Positions 8,170 through 16,523 of a DNA stretch of 64,000 nucleotides are shown one piece after another; the stretch's first letter is position 1, and the number at the start of each line of letters is the position of its first letter. Source of the DNA: Bacteroidia bacterium (GTDB lineage Bacteria > Bacteroidota > Bacteroidia > Chitinophagales > JAUHXS01); contig JAUHXS010000002.1 in assembly GCA_030426955.1 (NCBI GenBank), positions 62,001-126,000 on the forward strand. Reading direction: 5' to 3'. Under the pieces are notes generated by a model. The model did not search any database and was not told where the DNA came from. It saw only the letters and a list, made by a program, of their open reading frames with translations. The position numbers and the translations under genes are program-made.

Positions 8170-8676
8170 TTATTGTTGTGAAGTTATGTTTTTATTATCT
8201 AAAATCATATCACATAACTCCCTAATTGCACCATGTCCACCTTTTTTTCTCAAAACGAGCTTGGCTAATGGAATAACTGAACTGTGGGCATCAGATACTA
8301 CTGTAGGAATACCAACTGCCTTTAGACATTCAGAATCGTTTATATCATTACCAACGTAGCACGTTTCTTGTAAGTTTTGCCCTTTTTTATTGATTATCTT
8401 TTTTAGAAGTTCTATTTTGTTTTCAATAGATTGATAACATTCTATGTTAAGCTTTCTACATCTTGCTGAAACTACAGGATTGGTTTCTTTGGATAAGACC
8501 AATATATCAATATTAGTCTTTTTTCTTAGCAATTCCAGTCCCATTCCATCGCCTCTGTCACACATAACCATTTCTTCACCTTTCTGATTGATGTAAACCT
8601 TATTGTCAGTGAATACACCATCAAAATCAAGAACTAGGGTTTTAATAGATTCTAGTTTGAGTTTAACATCTGTCAT
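8170..8676 (-). CDS. KdsC-like HAD phosphatase, probable nonulosonate-9-phosphate phosphatase
   Basis: This 168-residue capless HAD protein carries LVLDFDGVFTDN with D17 (nucleophile) and D19 (acid/base), a serine in LSKE near residue 62, a lysine in the NKIELLKK segment, and GNDINDSECL with D111 and D114 for Mg2+. The C-terminal KGGHGAIREL tail is typical of KdsC and of the related KDN-9-phosphate phosphatases. It lies 6 bases upstream of neuB. In Bacteroides thetaiotaomicron a phosphatase of this class works with a NeuB-type synthase and a CMP-KDN synthetase. The inference here is dephosphorylation of a nonulosonate 9-phosphate. A KDO-8-phosphate phosphatase is the alternative, but no kdsA is nearby. 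Confidence 0.78.
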   Translation of the reverse strand: MTDVKLKLESIKTLVLDFDGVFTDNKVYINQKGEEMVMCDRGDGMGLELLRKKTNIDILVLSKETNPVVSARCRKLNIECYQSIENKIELLKKIINKKGQNLQETCYVGNDINDSECLKAVGIPTVVSDAHSSVIPLAKLVLRKKGGHGAIRELCDMILDNKNITSQQ

Positions 8677-8716
8677 TTATTGATGTTGATTTTGTTTTGA
8701 TAATTAAAATCTTTGC

Positions 8717-10255
8717 TTACACTCCAAACTCAATCCCCTGAGCCAAAGGTAAGTCTTTTCCCCAGTTAATGGTATTCGTTTGACGTCTCATGTAAGTCTT
8801 CCATGCATCTGATCCTGATTCACGACCACCACCAGTCTCCTTTTCTCCTCCAAAAGCACCACCAATTTCTGCGCCAGAGGTTCCAATGTTTACATTTGCA
8901 ATACCACAGTCAGACCCTTGAGTTGATAGGAATAACTCTGACTCTCTGATGTCTTTTGTCATAATAGCTGAAGATAAACCTTGAGGGACGTTATTCTGAA
9001 TAGCGATAGCTTCATCTAGCGTTTTATATTTCATTATATATAGAATAGGAGCAAACGTTTCGCTGCATACGATCTGGTAATTAGGCTTTACTTCTGCAAT
9101 ACAAGGTTTGACATAACATCCAGATCCGAAGTCTAGTACTGCACCTTCTACGATAAATTTGCCACCTTCGCTTTCTATTGCTTTTAAAGCAGATAAATAG
9201 GTATCAACTGCATCTTTATCTATCAGTGGTCCCATATGATTAGTGGCATCAAGTGGATTGCCAATTTTTATTTGCTGGTAAGCATTTATGAGTCTCGATT
9301 TGACATCATTATAAATTGATTCATGTATAATTACTCTTCTAGTAGAAGTGCATCTTTGTCCCGCTGTCCCAACAGCTCCAAAGACAATACCAGGTATAGC
9401 TAAATTTAAATCCGCATTTTCTGAAATGATCATTGCATTGTTGCCGCCTAGTTCTAGGATTGATTTGCCAAATCTTTCTGCAACAGCCATTCCAACTTTT
9501 TGTCCCATTCGAGTGGATCCAGTTGCTGAAACTAATGGAATTCTTTTGTCATGAGAAATGAGCTCTCCAACTTTATAATCTCCAATAACTAGATTGGATA
9601 ATCCTTCAGGTAAGTTATTCTCTTTAAAGACATCAGCGGCAATTTTTTGACAAGCTATAGCCGTTAAGGGCGTTTTCTCTGAGGGTTTCCAAATGCAAAC
9701 ATTCCCACATACCCATGCAATGGCAGCATTCCAAGCCCAAACAGCAACTGGAAAATTAAAAGCACTTATAATTCCTACGATACCAAGTGGGTGCCACTGC
9801 TCATACATTCTATGATTAGGTCTTTCAGAATGCATGGTCAGTCCATGTAGCTGACGAGATAGACCTACGGCAAAGTCACAAATGTCGATCATTTCTTGAA
9901 CTTCGCCATATCCTTCTTGCAAGCTTTTTCCCATTTCATATGAAACAAGCTGTCCTAAAGGCTCTTTGAATTCTCTTAGTCGATTGCCAAATTGCCTTAC
10001 AATCTCACCACGCTTAGGAGCAGGAAGTAAATGCCATTTTTCAAATGCACTTTGTGCAACATGAATAGTTTTATTATAAAGTTTATCATCGCAAAGTTCA
10101 ACGGATGCAATTTTTTTTCCATCAACAGGAGAGTAAGATGTGACGTTTTCTTTAGAATTATTAGCAAGCCACTCAATTCCGGTAGATGTTCCTTTGTTTT
10201 CTGAAGTTATTCCTAAAGTGGATAGAAGTTCTTCCACGTTAATGACCTGTTGCAT
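8717..10255 (-). CDS. Aldehyde dehydrogenase, ALDH7 (aminoadipate semialdehyde) type
   Basis: This full-length 512-residue NAD(P)-dependent aldehyde dehydrogenase has the catalytic residues N167 (AFNFP), E268 (ILELGGNN) and C302 (GTAGQRCTS). The segments GSTRMGQKVG and GGAFGGEKETGGGRESGSD are characteristic of the ALDH7/antiquitin group, which oxidises alpha-aminoadipate semialdehyde in lysine catabolism. It is 40 bases upstream of the phosphatase gene and 26 bases downstream of a small membrane protein gene. It is probably metabolic and not part of the sugar pathway, though co-transcription is possible. Confidence 0.85.
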   Translation of the reverse strand: MQQVINVEELLSTLGITSENKGTSTGIEWLANNSKENVTSYSPVDGKKIASVELCDDKLYNKTIHVAQSAFEKWHLLPAPKRGEIVRQFGNRLREFKEPLGQLVSYEMGKSLQEGYGEVQEMIDICDFAVGLSRQLHGLTMHSERPNHRMYEQWHPLGIVGIISAFNFPVAVWAWNAAIAWVCGNVCIWKPSEKTPLTAIACQKIAADVFKENNLPEGLSNLVIGDYKVGELISHDKRIPLVSATGSTRMGQKVGMAVAERFGKSILELGGNNAMIISENADLNLAIPGIVFGAVGTAGQRCTSTRRVIIHESIYNDVKSRLINAYQQIKIGNPLDATNHMGPLIDKDAVDTYLSALKAIESEGGKFIVEGAVLDFGSGCYVKPCIAEVKPNYQIVCSETFAPILYIMKYKTLDEAIAIQNNVPQGLSSAIMTKDIRESELFLSTQGSDCGIANVNIGTSGAEIGGAFGGEKETGGGRESGSDAWKTYMRRQTNTINWGKDLPLAQGIEFGV

Positions 10256-10281
10256 GATTAATAAGTTTGTATTAAGGGGGG

Positions 10282-10482
10282 TTAAGACTCAGGTTCTGGA
10301 CTTTTGCAGGCTTCCTCGGGTTTTGCACCGCAGAGGGTACACTCTCCCAATTCATTTTTGAGCATTGGGTTATTAGAAGAGCAAGTTCCCTTAAACTCAC
10401 CACCTTTGACAAGTAATATTCTTGTAGCCAGTAAAGCTATAGCACTGCCCAGAAAAATAATTGTGAATAATATAGTTGTCAT
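10282..10482 (-). CDS. Small Cys-rich membrane protein, NqrM-like layout
   Basis: This 66-residue protein has one N-terminal membrane helix (about residues 4-25) followed by a short soluble tail with four cysteines: C34 in KGTC, C48 and C51 in CTLC, and C59. One helix, then a KG(S/T)C motif, then a cluster of cysteines is the layout of NqrM (DUF539), a maturation factor proposed to deliver iron to the Na+-translocating NADH:quinone reductase. No nqr genes are in the window, so the match rests on layout alone. It is the first gene of the minus-strand run and is divergent from mazG with 76 bases between them. Confidence 0.5.
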   Translation of the reverse strand: MTTILFTIIFLGSAIALLATRILLVKGGEFKGTCSSNNPMLKNELGECTLCGAKPEEACKSPEPES

Positions 10483-10558
10483 CTCTTAAATAGTTAACCT
10501 TAGTTATAGTAAATTAGTTCTAATTTATGCTTTTACTTTAAATTAAACAATCTGGATA

Positions 10559-11332
10559 ATGGGTAAAAAAGGTGAAGCGTTCGAGCGACTGTTAAAAATA
10601 ATGGATGAGTTGAGAGAGAAGTGCCCATGGGATAAGAAGCAAACAATGGATAGTCTGAAAAAACTGACTATTGAGGAGATGTATGAGTTGCTAGATGAAA
10701 TTAATATTGGGAATTTAGAAGGTATCAAAGAAGAACTGGGTGACATACTATTGCATATAGTGTTTTATGCAAGAATTGGAAGTGAAAAGAAAGCTTTTGA
10801 TATTGAAGGTGTTATAGATACAGTATGTGATAAATTAATAGAACGACATCCTCACATTTACGGAGATGTAAGCGTATCTGACGAAAATGAAGTCAAACAA
10901 AATTGGGAGCAAATAAAGCTCAAATCTGGAAAAAAGTCCATTTTAGATGGAGTGCCCAATTCTTTACCAGCCATAATAAAATCGTACAGAATACAAGAGA
11001 AAGTAGCTCAGGTGGGTTTTGATTGGTCAGAAAAAGAGGAAGTTTGGAATAAAGTTGATGAGGAAATAAACGAATTTAAAGAAGCTCAAGCTGAAGAAAG
11101 CCCAGCCGAAATGGAAGAAGAGTTTGGAGACTTACTTTTCTCTTTGGTAAACTATTCACGGTTTTGTGACATAGATCCCGAGGCGGCATTGTCAAAAGCA
11201 AATACAAAGTTTATTAATAGGTTTCAAAAGATGGAAGAGCTTGCAAAAGAGGATAACAACAAGTTAGATAAAATGACATTAACCGAGTTGGATGAGTATT
11301 GGGAAAAAGCAAAGTTAACTCTTGCAAAGTAA
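10559..11332 (+). CDS. mazG: Nucleoside triphosphate pyrophosphohydrolase MazG
   Basis: This 257-residue protein contains two MazG domains. The first has the metal-binding acidic helices LTIEEMYELLDEI (about residues 40-52) and EELGDILLHIVF (about 61-72). The second repeats the pattern with EEINEFKEA and EEEFGDLLFSLVNY. The opening FERLLKIMDELREKCPWDKKQT is the standard family start. It hydrolyses (d)NTPs to monophosphates and pyrophosphate and is linked to nucleotide-pool cleaning. Its TAA shares a base with the ATG of the next gene, so the two are co-transcribed and likely coupled. Confidence 0.93.
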   Translation: MGKKGEAFERLLKIMDELREKCPWDKKQTMDSLKKLTIEEMYELLDEINIGNLEGIKEELGDILLHIVFYARIGSEKKAFDIEGVIDTVCDKLIERHPHIYGDVSVSDENEVKQNWEQIKLKSGKKSILDGVPNSLPAIIKSYRIQEKVAQVGFDWSEKEEVWNKVDEEINEFKEAQAEESPAEMEEEFGDLLFSLVNYSRFCDIDPEAALSKANTKFINRFQKMEELAKEDNNKLDKMTLTELDEYWEKAKLTLAK

Positions 11333-13194
11333 TGAAAAAGCTAATTATCCCATGTTTGGTTTTGATTACTTTGCTAGTTTATTGGCCAAGTTTAAATAAT
11401 GGTTTTACCAATTGGGATGATGTAGATTATGTTGTAGAAAATTCAAATATCAAGAGTTTTTCTTTTGAGAATGTCAAGTTTCAGTTCTCAAACTTTGTGA
11501 TGGGTAATTATCATCCAGTTACCATGATATCTTTTATGCTGGATTATAGAATGTTCAATCTAACCCCTAAAGGATATCATGCTGTAAATCTTTTATGGCA
11601 TGTTTTATCTTCATTGCTTGTGTTCTTCATGATACAAAAATTATTTAAAAGTATTTATATTTCCGTGATCGTTAGTTTGCTTTTTGCCATTCATCCTATT
11701 AATGTGGAGTCCGTTGTATGGATATCCGAAAGAAAGAATGTACTTAGTGTTTTCTTCTTTTTGCTTTCACTCAACTCATATATTGTATATACAGAAAATA
11801 AAACCAAGAGGATTCAACTCATATTCACTTATTGCTTCTTTATATTGTCTGTATTGAGCAAAGCCACCTCAGTAGTATTGCCTTTGGTCTTATTGATAGT
11901 AGATTATTATAAAAATAGAAAAATCAATGTAACGACAGTTATTGAGAAAATTCCCATGTTTTGTATTGCTTTATTGTTTGGTATTGTTGCCATATATGCT
12001 CAAAAATCAGCAGAGGCAATAAGGGAAAGTTATATTATTTCAGGGAATGATTTTTTATTTGTTCCGTCATTCGCAATTTTAAATTATCTATACAATCTAA
12101 TCATTCCAATTAAGTTATCAGCTTTTTATGGGTACTCGCTAGTTAGTGGAGGAGTGGCAAAGGTGTTTTTTTATTTGAGCCCAATCGTAATACTTTTAAT
12201 CGGATGGATATGCTTTAAGTATTTTAGAAATTCTAAGAAAGTGATTTTTGCGGTATCGTTCTTTATATTAAATATCGCGTTATTACTTCAAGTGATACCA
12301 TACGGTAATATTATTATGGCCGATCGTAATGTTTACCTAGCGGGAATAGGAATTTTTATTATTCTTGGAGCATTAGTAGAGCGGTTCTCAAATAGCAAGT
12401 ATTTAGTGCTATTAATATCGGCAATCTACATAATCTTTTTGTGCAACGAAACCAGAGGTCAGATATCCATTTGGAAAGATAGTATTACCCTTTGGACAAG
12501 TGTTATTGAATATGATTCAAAAGTTTTAACATCTTACTTGAATAGGGGAAAAGCCTACGAAGATATTGGCAAAATCAATGAGGCAATTATGGACTGGGAA
12601 AGTGCAGTATCTTTAAATCCAAAATATATAAAAGCACAGTACAATCTTGGTAATGCAAGATTAAAAGCTAAAGATTATAAAGGGGCAATACAGAATTATT
12701 CTGAGGCTATAAAACTAGATCCAGAATTCACAAGTGCATATAATAATAGGTGCAAAGCGTGGTCATTAAGTGGTACCCAAAATAAAGCCATTGACGATTG
12801 TAGCAAGGCTATAATGTTGGATGAAAACTACATCAAGGCTTATTATAACAGGGGTTATGCCTACTACCTAGGGGAGGAATTTGATAAGGCAATACAAGAC
12901 CTTTCGGTCGTGCTTAAACATGAAAATGATAAAGATGCAATATTATTGAGAGGAAACTCCTATTATCTTCTTCAAGACTATAATAACGCTATCAATGATT
13001 ACAAATTGTTAATAAAGGGATATCCAAATTTTGCTAATGCCTACTATAATCTGGGAAATTTATATGCTGATATTGGAAATAACCAATTGGCAATAGATAA
13101 TTTATCTATTGCTAAAGCCTTATATGAAAGACAAGGCAATCAAAAGATATCAATGTCTGTTCAAAAAACAATAGATCAACTTAGTAGGAAATAA
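11332..13194 (+). CDS. GT-C-like membrane protein with C-terminal TPR repeats (TMTC-like)
   Basis: I place the start at the ATG at 11332, which overlaps the mazG stop (TAATG). A longer reading from TTG at 11299 runs inside mazG and adds no conserved residues. The 620-residue protein has a first membrane helix, then GFTNWDDVDYV with D29-D30 in the first outside loop, then YHPVTMISFMLDY and ESVVWISERKNVLS. These are marks of the TMTC/GT-C mannosyltransferase-like group. About ten further helices follow, then about seven TPR units from residue 390 to the end. Such proteins may transfer a sugar from a lipid carrier to a protein outside the membrane, with the TPRs binding partners. The donor and acceptor are unknown. 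Confidence 0.65.
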   Translation: MKKLIIPCLVLITLLVYWPSLNNGFTNWDDVDYVVENSNIKSFSFENVKFQFSNFVMGNYHPVTMISFMLDYRMFNLTPKGYHAVNLLWHVLSSLLVFFMIQKLFKSIYISVIVSLLFAIHPINVESVVWISERKNVLSVFFFLLSLNSYIVYTENKTKRIQLIFTYCFFILSVLSKATSVVLPLVLLIVDYYKNRKINVTTVIEKIPMFCIALLFGIVAIYAQKSAEAIRESYIISGNDFLFVPSFAILNYLYNLIIPIKLSAFYGYSLVSGGVAKVFFYLSPIVILLIGWICFKYFRNSKKVIFAVSFFILNIALLLQVIPYGNIIMADRNVYLAGIGIFIILGALVERFSNSKYLVLLISAIYIIFLCNETRGQISIWKDSITLWTSVIEYDSKVLTSYLNRGKAYEDIGKINEAIMDWESAVSLNPKYIKAQYNLGNARLKAKDYKGAIQNYSEAIKLDPEFTSAYNNRCKAWSLSGTQNKAIDDCSKAIMLDENYIKAYYNRGYAYYLGEEFDKAIQDLSVVLKHENDKDAILLRGNSYYLLQDYNNAINDYKLLIKGYPNFANAYYNLGNLYADIGNNQLAIDNLSIAKALYERQGNQKISMSVQKTIDQLSRK

Positions 13195-13233
13195 GTTATA
13201 TTTATGCCTCTTTGAGTATTGACCTACTTTTAC

Positions 13234-16200
13234 ATGAGAATTAAACTGTTTTTTTTATCTCAATTATATATTCTGGCAATATGTCAGTCTGTTTTTGGTC
13301 AAGGCATTAATTTCAAAAACTTTAGTGTAGAGCAAGGGCTAGCACAATCTTATGTCTTAGATATTAACCAAGACGATGATGGCTATTTGTGGTTCTCTAC
13401 TGCAAGTGGCATTAGTCGCTTTGATGGGATAAACTTCAAACATTATTTCAAGCGAGATGGGTTAGCAGAGAATTATACACTATCAGGAATGATAGATAAT
13501 GAAGGTAAAATTTGGTTTGGACACTCCGCTGGGCATATATCTATTCTAAATAGGGTGTCTGATAGTATTACAATCTTTGAACATAAGGCATTTGATAATA
13601 CTAAGGTCGTTTATAAGATTTACCAAGATAGTGAAGGGGTTATTTGGATTGCTACAATTGGTAATGGTGTTTATAGACTAGAAGGAGACTCTTTAAAAAA
13701 TTTTAAAAATGGTTTCTTCGAAAACCATATGGTTTTTGATATCCAGGAAGATAAAAATGGGCATATCTTATTTGCAACAAATGGCGGAATATCAGCACTG
13801 AGAGAAAAAGAGGCTTACCTTGACAGTACCTCATACTTAACTATTGCTTTTAAAGAGGAGTTTTTAAATAGCAGGATTAGAGTTATATCAACAGATCAAA
13901 ATAATGATTTGTGGATTGGTACGGGTAATAGTGGTTTTCATAAACTGATTTATGATGATATCATAAATATTAATAAAGGGAGATATCAGATTAAAAGTTT
14001 TGGTGAGAAGTTCGAGAAAACTGTCATTAGAGATATCCTTAGCGATAAAAAGGGAAACACTTGGATAACTACTAGCGGTTCGGGAGTAATAAAGTACTAT
14101 AGAGATGAGCAAGAAATTGATCATTTGAGGTCATATATGGTTGAAAATAACTTAAGTAATAATAATGCTTGGAGCCTATTGGAGGATAATGAAGGAAATA
14201 TTTGGATAGGAACCCAAGGAGGAGGAGTTTGTAAATACAGTGGTGAACTTTTTGAAAACTATACCATAGATGATGGTTTAGTCGGTAAAAGTGTTTTTAC
14301 AATATTCGAAGATAGTAAGCAGAATTTTTGGATAGGGACTCAAGGCAAAGGAATTTCAGTATTTAAATACAATGAGATTAATGGACTATTAAGCCACTCT
14401 TTTAACCTTACAATGGAGAATGGGTTGTCGAATAATAGGGTAAGGTCAATTATTGAAGACAATCGAGGGAATATCTGGATCGGTTTATGGGGAACTGGGA
14501 TTGATGTATATAACCCTGTGACAAAAACAATTAAAACATATACACATGAAGATGGCTTAAGTGGTATGCACATAAGTGACATTAAGAAAGATACTAGAGG
14601 AAATATATACGTGGCAAACACAAATAGTCTTGACGTTTTTCAGGCGCGCACTAATAGTTTTACCCCTTTTGAAGTAAACGGAAAAAGTATAAATAAGTTT
14701 GTAAGGAGCATTCTATTCGATAAAGAAAACGTTTGGATTGCAACCAACGGATCAGGACTAATGCGTTATGATGGTCAGAAGCTGATCCAGTATGATAAGG
14801 ATAACAGCATTCTTAGTGGTTCTCAGGCTGTTTACTGTTTGGCTGCAGATGGGCAAGGAGGTATTTGGATTGGGACTGGAGGAGAAGGAGTATATAAATA
14901 TAATGGAGAGGAGTTTGAAAACTATACTACAGAAGATGGTTTAGTAAGCGATGAAGTATACATCATCACGACAGACTTCAATGGTAATATTTGGGTAGGA
15001 ACTGCTGCTGGAATGAACAAGATTGATGCGCAAGGTAATATAGATTTTTATGGAAAAAATGAGGGGTTTGGTGGTATCGAGACAAATGTAAATGCAGTAT
15101 TAAAGGATTCAAATAAAAACATGTGGTTTGGGACAATTAAAGGATTTGCAAAATGTGATGTCCGTTATGACAAAATCAATAAAAATGAGCCAATTCTTAA
15201 TATAAAGTCAGTAGAGGTAAAAGATATTGGTATTGTTGTGCCTACTACCCCTGATATTAACTTCTTTCCATATTATGCAAATGAGATTAAATTTAATTGG
15301 ATGGGCATTAGCCATACTTTTCCTGAGAAAGTGTTGTATCAGTTTATGCTAAAAGGAAAAGATGAGGCTTGGCGTCCTGTATCAGATAAAACGGACTTTA
15401 CTTATACCAATCTTGATCCAGGCAACTATAGTTTTATGATCAAGTCATCAAACAGTGATGGTCTTTGGAATGAAGAACCTTCTGTTTATGATTTTGCGAT
15501 TAAAACACCTTGGTATAAAACAATATTTGCCTACTTGCTTTATGTCATGGTTGCAATGCTCATTATATATACTTTTTTCAAGTATAGAATGATGCAGGTC
15601 GAAAAGGAGAAGAAAATATTAGAGGATAAAGTGACCGAAAGAACTGAGGAGTTGGTAAAAGAAAAGAATAAAGTAGAAGACCAGAAAGCAATTATTGAAC
15701 AAAAGAATCAAGATATAACAGATAGTATTCATTATGCCCAGAGAATACAAAAGGCTATTCTTCCTACCACGTCAATAATACAAAAATCACTCAAGGATAC
15801 CTTTGTATTATTCAGACCTAAAGATATCGTTAGTGGCGACTTTTATTGGTTTAAAGAAATAGAAGATAAGGCAATTATTGCTGCAGTGGATTGCACAGGA
15901 CATGGTGTGCCAGGTGGTTTTATGAGTATGATTGGGAATACTATGTTAAATAAAGTAGTTAATGAGTTGGACTTGCCTAAACCATCTGATATCTTATTTA
16001 ACCTTAGAGATGGTGTGATAAAGTCCTTGAATCAAGGAGGTGAAGAGTCAAAAGATGGGATGGATATGTCTCTTTGTGTGTTTCACAAAGAAAAGTTGAA
16101 AGTAGAATATGCTGGAGCATTTAACTCATTGTATCTAGTCAGAAATGGGGAGTTGATAGAAACAAAAGCAGATAAACAACCAATAGGAACCTATTATAGT

Positions 16201-16461
16201 AAAGATGATAAACCATTTACAAATCATGAGATAGATTTGCAAAAAGGAGATGCCATTTATCTATTTTCAGATGGGTATGCTGATCAGTTTGGAGGACCTT
16301 TGGGTAAGAAGTTTCGGTATAAGCAATTCAGAGAATTATTGGTTGGAATTTCCCATGAGTCACCTGAGAACCAAAAGCAAATCTTAAACCAAACCATAGA
16401 AAAGTGGATGGGGGATAAGAAGCAAGTGGATGATATCTTAGTTATCGGTATTAAGGTTTAA
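13234..16461 (+). CDS. Propeller sensor with SpoIIE/PP2C phosphatase output, paralogue 1 (SiaA-like role)
   Basis: I prefer the ATG at 13234 to the TTG at 13219 because it opens directly into a signal peptide ending in VFGQ. The 1075-residue protein then has repeated two-component-regulator propeller blades (G-x-I-W-I-G-T pattern) to about residue 650, a Y_Y_Y domain (about 680-755), one membrane helix (about 760-785), a coiled coil and a SpoIIE-type PP2C domain from about 830. Phosphatase metal-site motifs are SGDFYWF, DCTGHGVPGG, DGMD, FSDGYADQF and VDDIL. No histidine kinase domain is present. A periplasmic signal should control a cytoplasmic Ser/Thr phosphatase, most likely acting on SiaC (20263-20643). 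Confidence 0.88.
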   Translation: MRIKLFFLSQLYILAICQSVFGQGINFKNFSVEQGLAQSYVLDINQDDDGYLWFSTASGISRFDGINFKHYFKRDGLAENYTLSGMIDNEGKIWFGHSAGHISILNRVSDSITIFEHKAFDNTKVVYKIYQDSEGVIWIATIGNGVYRLEGDSLKNFKNGFFENHMVFDIQEDKNGHILFATNGGISALREKEAYLDSTSYLTIAFKEEFLNSRIRVISTDQNNDLWIGTGNSGFHKLIYDDIININKGRYQIKSFGEKFEKTVIRDILSDKKGNTWITTSGSGVIKYYRDEQEIDHLRSYMVENNLSNNNAWSLLEDNEGNIWIGTQGGGVCKYSGELFENYTIDDGLVGKSVFTIFEDSKQNFWIGTQGKGISVFKYNEINGLLSHSFNLTMENGLSNNRVRSIIEDNRGNIWIGLWGTGIDVYNPVTKTIKTYTHEDGLSGMHISDIKKDTRGNIYVANTNSLDVFQARTNSFTPFEVNGKSINKFVRSILFDKENVWIATNGSGLMRYDGQKLIQYDKDNSILSGSQAVYCLAADGQGGIWIGTGGEGVYKYNGEEFENYTTEDGLVSDEVYIITTDFNGNIWVGTAAGMNKIDAQGNIDFYGKNEGFGGIETNVNAVLKDSNKNMWFGTIKGFAKCDVRYDKINKNEPILNIKSVEVKDIGIVVPTTPDINFFPYYANEIKFNWMGISHTFPEKVLYQFMLKGKDEAWRPVSDKTDFTYTNLDPGNYSFMIKSSNSDGLWNEEPSVYDFAIKTPWYKTIFAYLLYVMVAMLIIYTFFKYRMMQVEKEKKILEDKVTERTEELVKEKNKVEDQKAIIEQKNQDITDSIHYAQRIQKAILPTTSIIQKSLKDTFVLFRPKDIVSGDFYWFKEIEDKAIIAAVDCTGHGVPGGFMSMIGNTMLNKVVNELDLPKPSDILFNLRDGVIKSLNQGGEESKDGMDMSLCVFHKEKLKVEYAGAFNSLYLVRNGELIETKADKQPIGTYYSKDDKPFTNHEIDLQKGDAIYLFSDGYADQFGGPLGKKFRYKQFRELLVGISHESPENQKQILNQTIEKWMGDKKQVDDILVIGIKV

Positions 16462-16523
16462 TGTTATCCAATTTAATCTTTATTAATTAAAACACTATCT
16501 TTAGTCGTCAAATTAAGCTTATA

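Noticed and set aside
11299-11331. N-terminal extension of the GT-C/TPR protein from a TTG at 11299
   Set aside because: It lies wholly inside mazG and adds 11 residues that do not look like a signal or membrane segment. The ATG at 11332 opens directly into the first helix.
13219-13233. Earlier TTG start for the first propeller sensor
   Set aside because: It would put five residues in front of a good signal peptide that begins at the ATG at 13234.
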